Shown: positions 30,288 to 39,725, counted from the first letter of the stretch. The stretch is 64,000 nt of DNA from Eubacterium sp. AF16-48 (GCF_003479405.1 NZ_QUHB01000004.1:124001-188000); one strand, 5' to 3'. Numbers and translations are program-made. The notes: generated by a model not told the origin, from the letters alone.

Positions 30288-33200
30288 ATGGCAGATGGAT
30301 ATTTAAATTTTGATACAAAAATAGACGAAACTGATTTTGAAAACACTATAAAGTCCATGAGTTCATCAACAAAAGGCTTAAAAGGAGTTTTGAAAACATT
30401 GAGCGGATACATGGAAAAGCTGTTTACAATAGATACGTCAGAATCAACAGCAGAAATTGATAAAGAAACATCTGCTGTTAAAAGGGACACAGAAGCTACA
30501 AAACAGAATGCCAAAGCTAAGGATGATATGGCTAAGATGTCCCAGTCGGCATCAGCTACGGCATCAACAGCTACTGATGGAATGTCAAGTAAGATGATGT
30601 CTCTTAATGAACAACTGCGTAAAGCAGAGCTTGAATTAGATAATGCGAAAAAGAAACTTAACGAATTTGCAAATCAGGAGATTCCAACAAGTCAGTATGC
30701 CAGCTTGGAAGCACAGGCAGAAAAATTAAAAACAAAATTGTTGGCATTGTTGGATGAACAGGAAAGATTTAAAGATGCAGGAGGTTCAGAATTTGATGTT
30801 GAATTTATAAGAATGGGCAAGGACGTTGATAAGGTGGATGAAGCTTTAAAACGTACGGAAAGCTCAATGGAATCTCTTAAGAACAATGGAAAGGCTTTTA
30901 CTCTTGGGTCAGACGACACAGGAAAAATGGAAACATTACAAAACAATGTAACCAATGCAGCAAACAAGGTGGAAATTCTACAACAGAAAATGGCTGAATT
31001 GTCACAGAAAGAAGAAAGTGCAGGCAAATCAACAGGCAAGGCAACATCTCTGGTAAACAAAATGTCAAATGCAACCCAAAAATTAAATGGAAAAATGTTT
31101 GGGGCTACAAAAAATGCCGGAACAATGGGCAATACTTTGGCAAAGAAAATTAACCCTGTGCCAAAGTTAATATCAGGTGTATCAGGTAAAGTAGATAAAC
31201 TTGGCAAAAAACTTGGTGGAATGGTTAAAAAAGTGTTTGTATTTTCAATGCTTACAAAGGCTTTAAGAACATTAAGGTCAGCTTTTCAGAGTGTAATAAC
31301 ATCTGATGATGACATGGCAAAATCATTGTCACAGATAAAAGGAAATCTTCTTACAGCATTTGCACCATTATATGCATTTGTGTTACCAGGAATAAAAGCC
31401 GTTCTTTCAGCGCTGGTTACTTTCTCTAATTATATGGCAAATGTTATGTCGGCAGTATTTGGCAAGACAATAGCACAAAGTAGTGCATTGGCAAAACAGT
31501 TATATGACAGCACAAAAGCTACAGACGGAAACACGAAAGCAACAAAGAAAAATGCCAAGGCTAAGAAGGATCAGGTCGCATCATATGATGAATTAAACAT
31601 AATGCAGCAGGATAGTAGTGATGAAGACAGTTCCGCAGCAGGTGCACCTGTATTTGACACAAAAGAAGTAGGCACAGGATGGGTTGATGATATTAAAAAA
31701 CTGATTAATTCCGGTGACTGGGAAGGGGTAGGTACCTATGTAGCAAACAAATTAAACAGTGCACTAAAAAGCATAAAGTGGGCGGATATTCAAAAAAGTG
31801 CCCAGGATATTGCCTCAAAGCTTGCAAGAACGTTAAATGGTTTTTTTAGTGTAATGGATTTGGCTGATACGTTAGGGAATACGGTGGCACAGGCATTAAA
31901 TACCGGACTTACATTTGCATATACATTTTTAACTACGTTTGATTTTAACAAATTTGGAACGTTTATAGGTACATCTATTAACTCTTTTATTGCTAACTTT
32001 AACTGGACATTGTTAGGCAACACTATTGGTTCAGCTGTACAGGGGGCAATAGATATGGCATATGGATTTGTCACAACATACAATTGGGGAAGTTTCGCAA
32101 GCGGAATAGCTACTACAATAAATAACTTCTTTTCATCAATTGATTGGAGCAAAGCAGGACAAACTGTAGGAAAGGCAATAATAGGGATATTTAATGAAAT
32201 CAGCACATTCCTGCAACAGATAGATTGGGAAGCAATTGGTAAAGATGTCGGACAGTTCCTCTCAAATATAGATTGGAATAAAATTATTAAGGATTTGTTT
32301 GGTATTATATCAGATGCAGTAAAAAGTGCTTTTGGTTTGGTAAAAGGCTCCCTGGAGGGATTGACTGATGATGGGTTAGACCCGATAGAAGCAGCATTTA
32401 TAGGCTTGGGGGCAACTATTAGCGGAATTAAGCTGACAAAGTTTATTTCAAATATTGTTGACATGACAAAAAATTTAATATTAAATACGGCAGCTATTTG
32501 GAAAAATGTGGCTGCGTGGGTTGCAGATAAGGCAGAAACGTTAGCAGTTTATGCATTATTGCTAAAGGATATTGTTCAGAGAGGGTTGCAGACCGCAGCA
32601 ATGGCAGCACAGACGGCAGGAACATGGCTTTTAAATGCAGCACAGACAGCATTAAATCTTGTAATGAGCATGAATCCGATATCACTTATAATTATTGCAA
32701 TAACGGCATTAATAGCAGCATTTGTTTTACTCTGGAATAAGTGTGAGTGGTTCAGAAATTTTTGGATTGGATTATGGAAAGTGATTCAGTCGGCTGCAAA
32801 GACTGCATGGTCAGCCATAAAAGGTTTCTTTGTAGGGGCATGGAATGCAATAAAATCAGTGTGGAGCATGGCCGTTACATTTTTTAAAGTTATTTGGTCG
32901 GCAATAAAGATTGTGTTTGAACCGGTTGTAACGTATTTTAGAACAATATTTAAAAATGCATTAGACGCAATTATATCGGTGTTTTCAACCATTAAAGGCT
33001 TTTTCACCGGAATAATTGGAGGCATTAAGAATATTTTCAGTGGATTAATTGATTTTATCACCGGAGTATTTACAGGTGACTGGAGAAAGGCATGGAATGG
33101 AGTGAAGAAAATATTTAAAGGAGTATGGGACACATTCTATACCATAGTTAAAACACCTATAAATCTTATTATTGATGGAATTAATTTATTATGGAAAGGA

Positions 33201-33590
33201 ATTTATGCGGCTGTAAAAGGCATTGTGGATTCAATTGGAAATGTTGCAGGAGCATTGGGAGACATTTTTGGAAAAGACTGGCATTTTAAAATGCCATCAG
33301 AACCACCTACCATTCCGAAACTTGCCCGTGGAGCAGTAATCCCACCTAGGGCACCATTTATGGCAGTGCTTGGAGACCAGAAAAAAGGAACAAACATTGA
33401 GGCACCTCTTGAAACAATTAAGCAGGCATTAAGAGATGTGCAAAGTGAAAATGGAGGTACATTAGGTGGAAGTGATGACAACATTGTTGTAAATGTGTAT
33501 TTGGAGGGTGATGCAGACGGAGTATTTAATCTGGTTAAGACTGAAGCCAAAAAATATAAGAACAGAACAGGCAATACAGCATTTGCATAA
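30288..33590 (+). CDS. Tape measure protein
   Basis: This protein of about 1100 residues, from the ATG at 30288, sets tail length. The N-terminal 250 residues are coiled coil. Hydrophobic stretches (about 350-390, 740-800) and repeated Trp-rich amphipathic helices (WSAIKGFFVGAWNAIKSVW) follow. The C-terminus PKLARGAVIPPRAPFMAVLG is common to many Firmicute tape measure proteins. No lytic peptidase domain is visible. A longer frame from 30249 overlaps the hairpin and has no ribosome binding site. Confidence 0.93.
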   Translation: MADGYLNFDTKIDETDFENTIKSMSSSTKGLKGVLKTLSGYMEKLFTIDTSESTAEIDKETSAVKRDTEATKQNAKAKDDMAKMSQSASATASTATDGMSSKMMSLNEQLRKAELELDNAKKKLNEFANQEIPTSQYASLEAQAEKLKTKLLALLDEQERFKDAGGSEFDVEFIRMGKDVDKVDEALKRTESSMESLKNNGKAFTLGSDDTGKMETLQNNVTNAANKVEILQQKMAELSQKEESAGKSTGKATSLVNKMSNATQKLNGKMFGATKNAGTMGNTLAKKINPVPKLISGVSGKVDKLGKKLGGMVKKVFVFSMLTKALRTLRSAFQSVITSDDDMAKSLSQIKGNLLTAFAPLYAFVLPGIKAVLSALVTFSNYMANVMSAVFGKTIAQSSALAKQLYDSTKATDGNTKATKKNAKAKKDQVASYDELNIMQQDSSDEDSSAAGAPVFDTKEVGTGWVDDIKKLINSGDWEGVGTYVANKLNSALKSIKWADIQKSAQDIASKLARTLNGFFSVMDLADTLGNTVAQALNTGLTFAYTFLTTFDFNKFGTFIGTSINSFIANFNWTLLGNTIGSAVQGAIDMAYGFVTTYNWGSFASGIATTINNFFSSIDWSKAGQTVGKAIIGIFNEISTFLQQIDWEAIGKDVGQFLSNIDWNKIIKDLFGIISDAVKSAFGLVKGSLEGLTDDGLDPIEAAFIGLGATISGIKLTKFISNIVDMTKNLILNTAAIWKNVAAWVADKAETLAVYALLLKDIVQRGLQTAAMAAQTAGTWLLNAAQTALNLVMSMNPISLIIIAITALIAAFVLLWNKCEWFRNFWIGLWKVIQSAAKTAWSAIKGFFVGAWNAIKSVWSMAVTFFKVIWSAIKIVFEPVVTYFRTIFKNALDAIISVFSTIKGFFTGIIGGIKNIFSGLIDFITGVFTGDWRKAWNGVKKIFKGVWDTFYTIVKTPINLIIDGINLLWKGIYAAVKGIVDSIGNVAGALGDIFGKDWHFKMPSEPPTIPKLARGAVIPPRAPFMAVLGDQKKGTNIEAPLETIKQALRDVQSENGGTLGGSDDNIVVNVYLEGDADGVFNLVKTEAKKYKNRTGNTAFA

Positions 33591-33611
33591 GGATAGGAAG
33601 AGGTGAAACAT

Positions 33612-34022
33612 ATGGCAAAATTTGAAGGTTATCTGCTTAAATTTGGTGACACGGTTTTCCCTGAAAAATACATGGCAATAGATTCGTATGATTCAACCGA
33701 CAATCAGAGAACTGAACTGAAAGCAAGCAGAAATGCAGCAAATCTATTGATTAGGCAGACGTCACCAAATTTTAAAACCAAAATTGAATTTGATTTGATA
33801 GAGGGACTGCATTTGAAACAATGGGCAGAAATTAAAGCCGTCATTGATGGTGTGACATTGTCCAGAAGGGAACGTAAGGTACAGGTTAAGTATTGGTGTT
33901 CAGAGGACTTATGTTATAAAACAATGACATCTTATATACCGGATATTAAGTTTTCCATAGCAAAACATACTGATAACGACATCATATATAAAAGCATAAG
34001 AATTGCATTGATTGAATATTAA
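33612..34022 (+). CDS. Distal tail-region protein (DUF6711-like)
   Basis: This 136-residue protein (MAKFEGYLLKFGDTVFPEKY; MTSYIPDIKFSIAKHTDNDI) lies between the tape measure and the long baseplate protein, the usual place for the small Dit-like component. The ATG at 33612 has GGAAGAGGTG upstream; a GTG at 33603 is also in frame. Confidence 0.7.
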   Translation: MAKFEGYLLKFGDTVFPEKYMAIDSYDSTDNQRTELKASRNAANLLIRQTSPNFKTKIEFDLIEGLHLKQWAEIKAVIDGVTLSRRERKVQVKYWCSEDLCYKTMTSYIPDIKFSIAKHTDNDIIYKSIRIALIEY

Positions 34023-34034
34023 GGAGGAGTACAA

Positions 34035-35870
34035 TTGCTAAACGTTAGTGATAAGACCAAAGAAATATATCTTAATGAAAATATGCCAAAGTACATCACA
34101 ATATCATTCCCAAATGGAGACCATGCTGATATTACCAACAGTAACATCTTAGAGGAAAGTATGAAGCTTGTACAGAGCATATGTGAGGAAAACAAGCCTA
34201 TAGCTGGTGGCTGTAATTCTTCCCAGTTTGAAATTACAGTGGCAGACATTGATGAAGATTTGACTAACAAGATGATAAAAGTAACTATCAGCTTAAAGGA
34301 CCCACATTACAGAGGTTTTTTTGGTGACTTAAGCAAAGAATACAATGAGGGTGATGTGGTTAAAAGTGGCAGTGGAGAATACTATGAATGCATTAAGCAG
34401 ACATATGAAATACAGTCACTGGAATTTAGTACACAGGATATTCCAAATGTTGGCAAATTAAAAACGGCAATCTTAAATGACATTACAGAGTATAGTGTAT
34501 TAAAGGTAAACACAGGCTCAATAGACTGGAGCAATCTTCAGATGAACATAATTCAGGCAAAAAGTGATGGTACGTCTCCTGATGTTACAACAATCACAAA
34601 TGATTTTAACAGCATTATCATGATAAATAGCAAATGTACGTCAATTACCATTTCCATACAGGATAAATCATCAGATGGAAGTGCTTTAGACATTCTTATT
34701 CAAAAACTGGATGTGCGTTTACTGGTAAGTTCCGGACGTGATGAAGAGCATTGGCAGCAGTCTTACGGTTACATTGATACAAGTGATACAGACGATATTG
34801 TGTTGTTTGACGGAAAGATAGAGAGCTGTAAAAAGAAAAACGACAGACGTTTCAGGGATATAGTGGCATATGATTACTTACATTATCTTGATGAAAACAG
34901 TAACATAATAATTTCAGATTTTTTTAAATCAGGAGATTATGGACTGGTTGATTCTCATAATAAGGGCGAATGGGTACAAGGCACACTTTATAAAAAAGGA
35001 GATGTTATTCACTGCGATTACACAATACCGCAGGGTGGTTCTTCCTATTTAGACATGTCTGCATGGTATGAGTATTTACAGCCGGTAAATAAAGGACAGA
35101 GTAAATGGAATCCGTATGAGTTGTACACAGGTTACTTTGACAGTCAGTATAATATTAAGGGAAGTGAAATTTTAAAGAAATTAACAAAAAATAAGAAAGC
35201 TACTACTACGGTTAAAAAAATTAGGGACAAGCTGTTTGAATATCTTGGTGAAGTATTTGACTTTAAGCAGCAGGAAACAACATTACCAATGGATAATGTA
35301 ACTCTGTGGATTAAGCCATTTTCTTCAAATATGACATTAATGCAGTTGCTTGGCTACATATGCAATTTAAATGGAGTGTTTGGCTTTTATAATCCACACA
35401 CCGCACAGTTTGAATATGTTACACCACCGGGTGTTACACCTTATGAGGTTGGGAGAAATTATGACATGGATGGTGTGGAATACTCAGACAATGTATATGA
35501 ATGTAAAGCATTTGACATTATTGATAGTAATGGAAATTCACTACAGGGTACAGCAGATAAGCCGTCAATGTCGGTTAAATACAGTTTTCTGCTAAAAGAA
35601 CAATATACCCCCGCTGACTGTATAAGTATAATTAATTCATACATGTTAGGTCAAAACAAGCTTAAGTTTACACCAACAAAGTTAAAAATGATGGGATTAC
35701 CATTTATAACACCGGGTGATGTTATAAGCTACAAGGTAAATGAATATTCACCGGATGAAGACGGAAATCTGGTTGAGACGGAAAAGACAATTACTACTGT
35801 GGTGCTTAAACGTACATTGAGTGGGATTGTGGCACTGACGGATGATATTGAAGCTAATTATGAGGAATAG
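34035..35870 (+). CDS. Tail-associated baseplate protein (Tal/gp18-like)
   Basis: This 611-residue protein has a TTG start with AAGGAGGAG upstream. It contains beta domains, a short carbohydrate-binding-like insert (KEYNEGDVVKSGSGEYYECI) and a second one (GEWVQGTLYKKGDVIHCDY), both like the CBM5/12 fold, suggesting wall-glycan contact. The core resembles the tail hub of A118-like phages. No peptidase or glycosidase motif was seen. Confidence 0.75.
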   Translation: MLNVSDKTKEIYLNENMPKYITISFPNGDHADITNSNILEESMKLVQSICEENKPIAGGCNSSQFEITVADIDEDLTNKMIKVTISLKDPHYRGFFGDLSKEYNEGDVVKSGSGEYYECIKQTYEIQSLEFSTQDIPNVGKLKTAILNDITEYSVLKVNTGSIDWSNLQMNIIQAKSDGTSPDVTTITNDFNSIIMINSKCTSITISIQDKSSDGSALDILIQKLDVRLLVSSGRDEEHWQQSYGYIDTSDTDDIVLFDGKIESCKKKNDRRFRDIVAYDYLHYLDENSNIIISDFFKSGDYGLVDSHNKGEWVQGTLYKKGDVIHCDYTIPQGGSSYLDMSAWYEYLQPVNKGQSKWNPYELYTGYFDSQYNIKGSEILKKLTKNKKATTTVKKIRDKLFEYLGEVFDFKQQETTLPMDNVTLWIKPFSSNMTLMQLLGYICNLNGVFGFYNPHTAQFEYVTPPGVTPYEVGRNYDMDGVEYSDNVYECKAFDIIDSNGNSLQGTADKPSMSVKYSFLLKEQYTPADCISIINSYMLGQNKLKFTPTKLKMMGLPFITPGDVISYKVNEYSPDEDGNLVETEKTITTVVLKRTLSGIVALTDDIEANYEE

Positions 35871-35878
35871 GAGCAGTT

Positions 35879-36652
35879 ATGAAGATAGAAAGAATTGATA
35901 ATGTTATAAAGGTCAGATTTGACCAGGAATGCAGGCTTACAGCTCCACGGATATTTCAGTATGACCGGGGACAAAGAATAGAGTTCCTTGATATTCCTGA
36001 TGGAGTTGAGGTTCAGTTTTCAAATGATGATACAGACAAAACATCAAATAAGATTATTACAGACAGTCAGGTAGAAATACCTGATTTTTTAATTGCCATG
36101 AATGGAACAATAACGGCATATTTGCAGTACATTGATGAAAACAGCCAGACCACTAAGAAGTTTCTGGTTATTCCTGTGCAGGAGAGAAAACAGCCGGAGG
36201 AATACATTTCAGAAGATGATGAGCCGGGATTTAGAGCAGACATGCAAAAGATAATGAATGATACAAAATCCATAGCCGAAGACCTCCAAAAACGAGTGGA
36301 TAATGGCGAGTTTAATGGTAAAAACGGAGATGATGGAAAATCAGCTTACGAGATAGCAGTAAAAGGTGGTTATGAGGGCACAGAAAAGGAATGGCTTGTT
36401 TCTCTTAAGGGAGAACCCGGAAAACCGGGGGCAGACGGAAAACCGGGCAAAGACGGAGAACCCGGAAAACCCGGAGCAGACGGAGAACCCGGAAAACCGG
36501 GGGCAGACGGAAAACCGGGAGCAGTACCACTGTACAACGCAGAAACAAGCTATGTTGAATTTGTATCGGAAAATGACTATGAAAAAATAACAAATGAAAA
36601 AATTGAGGAATTAATCAACGACTATGTAGGTGTAGGAGGTAGCAATGACTAG
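35879..36652 (+). CDS. Baseplate protein with collagen-like Gly-X-Y stalk
   Basis: This 257-residue protein has an N-terminal BppU-like beta domain (about 1-105) and a helical segment (GFRADMQKIMNDTKSIAEDL). KSAYEIAVKGGYEGTEKEWL is a motif that commonly precedes collagen repeats. Thirteen Gly-X-Y triplets (about 178-216) then form a probable trimeric stalk. The C-terminal 40 residues may join it to the leucine-rich tip encoded next, which it overlaps by 8 bases. Confidence 0.8.
   Translation: MKIERIDNVIKVRFDQECRLTAPRIFQYDRGQRIEFLDIPDGVEVQFSNDDTDKTSNKIITDSQVEIPDFLIAMNGTITAYLQYIDENSQTTKKFLVIPVQERKQPEEYISEDDEPGFRADMQKIMNDTKSIAEDLQKRVDNGEFNGKNGDDGKSAYEIAVKGGYEGTEKEWLVSLKGEPGKPGADGKPGKDGEPGKPGADGEPGKPGADGKPGAVPLYNAETSYVEFVSENDYEKITNEKIEELINDYVGVGGSND
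36410..36526 (+). repeat. Collagen-like GXY-encoding repeat
   Basis: Thirteen in-frame Gly-X-Y triplets (GEP, GKP, GAD, GKD units). The DNA is locally GC-rich and internally repetitive, so it is prone to replication slippage that would change stalk length. Confidence 0.85.
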
Positions 36653-37481
36653 CATATGGGAAATAGAGAGCCTTGTCAGGCTAAAGGACAAGCTAAAAAA
36701 TATATTAATTGACAGACGTGTTGATGTATCTGATGATAACTTAAATACATTAGTGGATAAGGTAAATAGAATTGGTAATAATACAGTTTTTAATTCTTTT
36801 CTATCTGATAGTATTTCTAATTATTATAACGATGAAATTACATCATTAAAAGAGTATGCCTTTTACTGCAACAGGTCTATGGTTGGAACTATTGAGCTTC
36901 CAAATATAATATCGATAGGCATGTATGCTTTAAGTAGTATGCCAAACGTAAAAAAAATAATAGCTAATAAATTGGAATCTTTTAATGGAAATAATACTTG
37001 TTATTCTTCAAGTTTTGAAGAAATAGAATTTAGAAATCTTACAAGAGTGAATGCTAATGATTTTATTGGATGCAATAAATTGAAAAAGTTATATATTCCT
37101 AAAGTGTCCTTCAATGGAAATACTTGTATTTCTTCGACTTCTTTAGAATATGTATGTGTTAAAGCAGAAAATTATTTTGCAACAAATTCTTTGTCTGTCA
37201 AATCAAATTTGGTTATGAAGATTATAATAATAAATTACATATCGAAAGTTGTTCCATGTTCATCATTAGCAAATTTCCCCAATTACGCATTAACAGAAGG
37301 TGATTGTTACATTTATGTTCCTAGAGATTTATTAGAGAGCTATAAAATAGCAACTAATTGGTCAACTTATGCAGATAGGTTTAGAGCAATTGAAGATTAT
37401 AAAAACGAAATATGTGAGGTGTTTCCGCTGTTTGAAGAAGATTATGCAGGAACTTGGGATGAAAGTGAGGTATTAGAATGA
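36645..37481 (+). CDS. BspA-type leucine-rich receptor-binding tail protein
   Basis: This 278-residue protein carries LRR_5-type repeats (SLKEYAFYCNRSMVGTIELP, NIISIGMYALSSMPNVKKII, FEEIEFRNLTRVNAND) and a typical end, YIYVPRDLLESYK ... DRFRAIED. These repeats mediate surface binding, so this is the probable host-recognition tip. The codon use is visibly more A+T-rich than in the baseplate gene before it, which suggests exchange of the tip module. Confidence 0.75.
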   Translation: MTSIWEIESLVRLKDKLKNILIDRRVDVSDDNLNTLVDKVNRIGNNTVFNSFLSDSISNYYNDEITSLKEYAFYCNRSMVGTIELPNIISIGMYALSSMPNVKKIIANKLESFNGNNTCYSSSFEEIEFRNLTRVNANDFIGCNKLKKLYIPKVSFNGNTCISSTSLEYVCVKAENYFATNSLSVKSNLVMKIIIINYISKVVPCSSLANFPNYALTEGDCYIYVPRDLLESYKIATNWSTYADRFRAIEDYKNEICEVFPLFEEDYAGTWDESEVLE

Positions 37482-37654
37482 TAATAACAGAAAAAACAAC
37501 AATTAACGGAAAAAAATTTAAACATACATATTCCGACAAAGGAATGAAGATTAAGCGAGACAACGTCATGTATGACGAAGCATACGACCCGGTAGGTTTC
37601 GACAGAGAATATGAAGAAACAAACATCCCAATAGAAAGCGAGGTAGAAGAATGA
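37478..37654 (+). CDS. Small tail-region phage protein (58 residues)
   Basis: It reads MIITEKTTINGKKFKHTYSD, then KGMKIKRDNVMYDEAYDPVG. ATGA overlaps occur with the genes on both sides, a strong sign of coupled translation. It is a family of small proteins seen near tail fibres in Clostridial phages; the role is unknown. Confidence 0.75.
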   Translation: MIITEKTTINGKKFKHTYSDKGMKIKRDNVMYDEAYDPVGFDREYEETNIPIESEVEE

Positions 37655-38157
37655 TAGCCAAAGGAATGGTTGATGCAAACGGAAATCAAATACAGTTCAA
37701 ACCACCTGACTGGGAACTAATACTTGATAAAACACTGCCGGCACAGAGCAGTGATGGAACATTATTGAATTTTGAAGATTTAGTACTTGACGGAACATAT
37801 AAGGAATTAAGATTTATAACTGTAATGTGGACATCAGCTTCGGGAGCAGCAATTCTGTATGTGAATAATGGTACAGAACCAGTAGTTACATTACAGGGAG
37901 TGCTTACAACAAATGCAACTTTTACTTACGACTTCATATTGCAGGATACTGACTTACCTGGAAGATACTTGCTTTTAACTGGTGAAAGAACAATGAGTGG
38001 TGCTAAAGCAATAAATTCTGAGGTAAAGAAATACCAAAATTCGGGAAGTGATGAAACAATTCCAATAGTAGCAGACATCAAAAACTTAAAACTGAAATTT
38101 GAGTCCGGCTGGACTAATACGTCAGCAAGATATGTAAGAGTATATGGCAGAAAGTAG
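37651..38157 (+). CDS. Tail fibre/baseplate accessory protein
   Basis: This 168-residue beta-rich protein (MIAKGMVDANGNQIQFKPPD; ELRFITVMWTSASGAAILYV; ARYVRVYGRK at the end) resembles small tail-tip beta-sandwich proteins encoded after receptor-binding genes. It overlaps the previous gene by 4 bases. A 9-codon ORF follows at 38165, too short to call. Confidence 0.6.
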   Translation: MIAKGMVDANGNQIQFKPPDWELILDKTLPAQSSDGTLLNFEDLVLDGTYKELRFITVMWTSASGAAILYVNNGTEPVVTLQGVLTTNATFTYDFILQDTDLPGRYLLLTGERTMSGAKAINSEVKKYQNSGSDETIPIVADIKNLKLKFESGWTNTSARYVRVYGRK

Positions 38158-38263
38158 GTGTTTTATGGAAAAAATTAGAGATGTTGGCGGCTAAAAAAAT
38201 GTACCTTTAGTACAGTAATAGTGTCTTGACAAGAAAAACAATAAAGAAAAGAGGTAAAAGAAT

Positions 38264-38734
38264 ATGGATAAGGCAAATTTATTGAAGAAAATAGTGGGAG
38301 CAATAAGCAGTGTGTTGTCATCAATGCTTGAAATATTGTACATTCCTGTACTACTCCTTGTAACTTGCAACGTGGTAGATTACACAACAGGTTTAATCGC
38401 AGCTAAATACAGAGATGATGGAACTATCAGCTCATATAAGTCTTTCCAGGGGATTTTTAAGAAAATTTCCATGTGGATGCTTGTAGTTGTAGGTGTTGTG
38501 GTTGACGAGTTGTTGAAGTACACAACAGATACCATAGGGCTTAAATTTCCATTTCAGTTTTTAATAGCTTGTATAGTTGCCGTGTGGCTAATATGCAATG
38601 AATTAATATCAATATTAGAGAATATCAAGGATGCAGGTGTTAATATACCTGCTTTTTTATTGCCACTGGTTAAGAATATTAAGTCACAGACAGAAACAAG
38701 TGTGAACATGGAGAATGAGGATAAGGAGAAATAG
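38264..38734 (+). CDS. Phage holin (Cph1/holin_4 family)
   Basis: This 156-residue protein has three membrane helices (about 25-45, 65-90 and 97-118) and the family motif DYTTGLIAAKY, followed by SYKSFQGIFKKISMWMLVVV. It forms membrane lesions that release the amidase encoded next. AAGAGGTAAAAG precedes the ATG. Confidence 0.9.
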   Translation: MDKANLLKKIVGAISSVLSSMLEILYIPVLLLVTCNVVDYTTGLIAAKYRDDGTISSYKSFQGIFKKISMWMLVVVGVVVDELLKYTTDTIGLKFPFQFLIACIVAVWLICNELISILENIKDAGVNIPAFLLPLVKNIKSQTETSVNMENEDKEK

Positions 38735-38737
38735 AAA

Positions 38738-39322
38738 ATGGCAAAGAAAAAAATAACGACTAAAAGGTTTAGAGCATCTGACAAAAAAATCTACACAATT
38801 TACAGGTATTTTGCATCTGACAACACATTTTTCTGTGCAAAAAGAAAGTTGAAAAGAGCAAACGTCAGATACATTCCTATTCACAACACAGGAAACAAGG
38901 GTAGAGACACAGCTTATGCAAATGCAAATTATTTCTATAACAATAAAAAAGTATACGCAGGAGCACATTTCATCATTGATTTAGATGGAATAATCTATCA
39001 GAGTGGAAGATTAAGTGATGCGTGCTACTCAGTTGGTGGAAATAAATATGAAAACTGCTACAAAACAGGTGGTGGTACATATTTTGGAAAATGCAATAAC
39101 TATAATCAGGTATCTATTGAGTTAGCCGGTATTGTTGACAATAAACCAACTGCAAAGCAGATAGCAGCAACTAGAGCAGTGATTGAATACATTCAGAAGT
39201 ATTGCAGAAAGGCAAAGACAATAATTAGGCATTTTGATGTAACTGGAAAAGATTGTCCACACAGATTTTCAGGAATAGCAAATGCAAAGGCTTGGCTGGA
39301 GTTCAAGAAGAAGATTAAATAA
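38738..39322 (+). CDS. N-acetylmuramoyl-L-alanine amidase endolysin
   Basis: This 194-residue amidase_2 protein has zinc ligands in IPIHNTGNKGRD, the second His in the strand GAHFIIDLDG and RHFDVTGKDCPHRF near the end. It lacks any C-terminal wall-binding domain. A fragment that looks like such a domain lies out of frame downstream, beyond a terminator. It starts 3 bp after the holin stop. Confidence 0.92.
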   Translation: MAKKKITTKRFRASDKKIYTIYRYFASDNTFFCAKRKLKRANVRYIPIHNTGNKGRDTAYANANYFYNNKKVYAGAHFIIDLDGIIYQSGRLSDACYSVGGNKYENCYKTGGGTYFGKCNNYNQVSIELAGIVDNKPTAKQIAATRAVIEYIQKYCRKAKTIIRHFDVTGKDCPHRFSGIANAKAWLEFKKKIK

Positions 39323-39325
39323 TGT

Positions 39326-39353
39326 AAGGCATCAAGGAAACTTGGTGCCTTTT
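39326..39353 (+). terminator. Late operon terminator
   Basis: AAGGCATCAAG (39326-39336) pairs with CTTGGTGCCTT (39341-39351, one U-G) around a GAAA tetraloop, followed by TT. It closes the long late transcript. Confidence 0.8.
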
Positions 39354-39360
39354 AGTTAGT

Positions 39361-39540
39361 AAAAAACTGTCAAAAAACTGCCACAAGCGAAAAGCTCCAA
39401 AAGCTTTAGCAAGAACTAAGAGTCTTGGAAAATTCAAAAAAGGTCAGAGACTTGCAATAGATAAGGTTCAGGGTAAGTTCTACCATGTGATGAGACATGA
39501 TTGTTGGGTGTACAATGTAAACACAAAAACCTGTAAATAA
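39361..39540 (+). pseudogene. Orphan C-terminal domain fragment (possibly a lost endolysin wall-binding module)
   Basis: The frame reads SLGKFKKGQRLAIDKVQGKF, then YHVMRHDCWVYNVNTKTCK and stop, which looks like a small SH3-like beta-barrel. No start codon with a ribosome binding site is present. It lies in a different frame from the amidase and after the terminator. I infer decay of a domain once fused to an endolysin. A short unrecognised gene with a rare start is the alternative. Confidence 0.4.
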
Positions 39541-39582
39541 ATTGAAATAGGTTTTCACTTATAAACTTGTTTTAGGTCAAAT

Positions 39583-39600
39583 GGTACTAAAACGGTACTA
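39583..39600. repeat. GGTACTA direct repeats, 11-bp period, right prophage end
   Basis: GGTACTA at 39583-39589 and 39594-39600, in the same spacing and nearly the same context as 430-447. It is a likely arm-type integrase binding site about 100 bp from the core. Confidence 0.5.
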
Positions 39601-39701
39601 GAAAAAGTTAAAAATGCAAAAAATATGTGTAAAATGTGAATATATATCAATTAGAAACATTGAAAATAATATAAAAACATTAAAAACAATCATATCTAGT
39701 T

Positions 39702-39725
39702 AGGTTGCTACAATTATTGAATAAT
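39702..39725. repeat. Right attachment core of the prophage
   Basis: A 24-bp copy of the core at 336-359 with one mismatch. It contains the reading VATIIE-stop of tuf and is followed by what must be the native tuf 3' flank, including its terminator. Confidence 0.85.

Larger units (their letters stand above)
336..39725. mobile_element. Complete A118-like temperate siphophage prophage integrated at the tuf 3' end
   Basis: The element is bounded by 24-bp att cores and holds every expected module in order: integrase and repressor (leftward), replication and recombination, late regulator, terminase, portal, head, long-tail genes with a roughly 1100-residue tape measure, receptor-binding proteins, holin and amidase. 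No major structural gene is visibly interrupted, so it may be inducible. Small size, gene order and the GP20 scaffold, Gp15 and min_cap2 families resemble Listeria A118-type phages. Only the endolysin 3' flank and one small RHH gene show decay. Confidence 0.93.

Noticed and set aside
31790..32464. 224-codon ORF on the minus strand inside the tape measure gene
   Set aside because: It is antisense to a well-supported gene, has low-complexity composition (frequent Ile/Ser/Pro from reverse codons) and no ribosome binding site. A shadow ORF.
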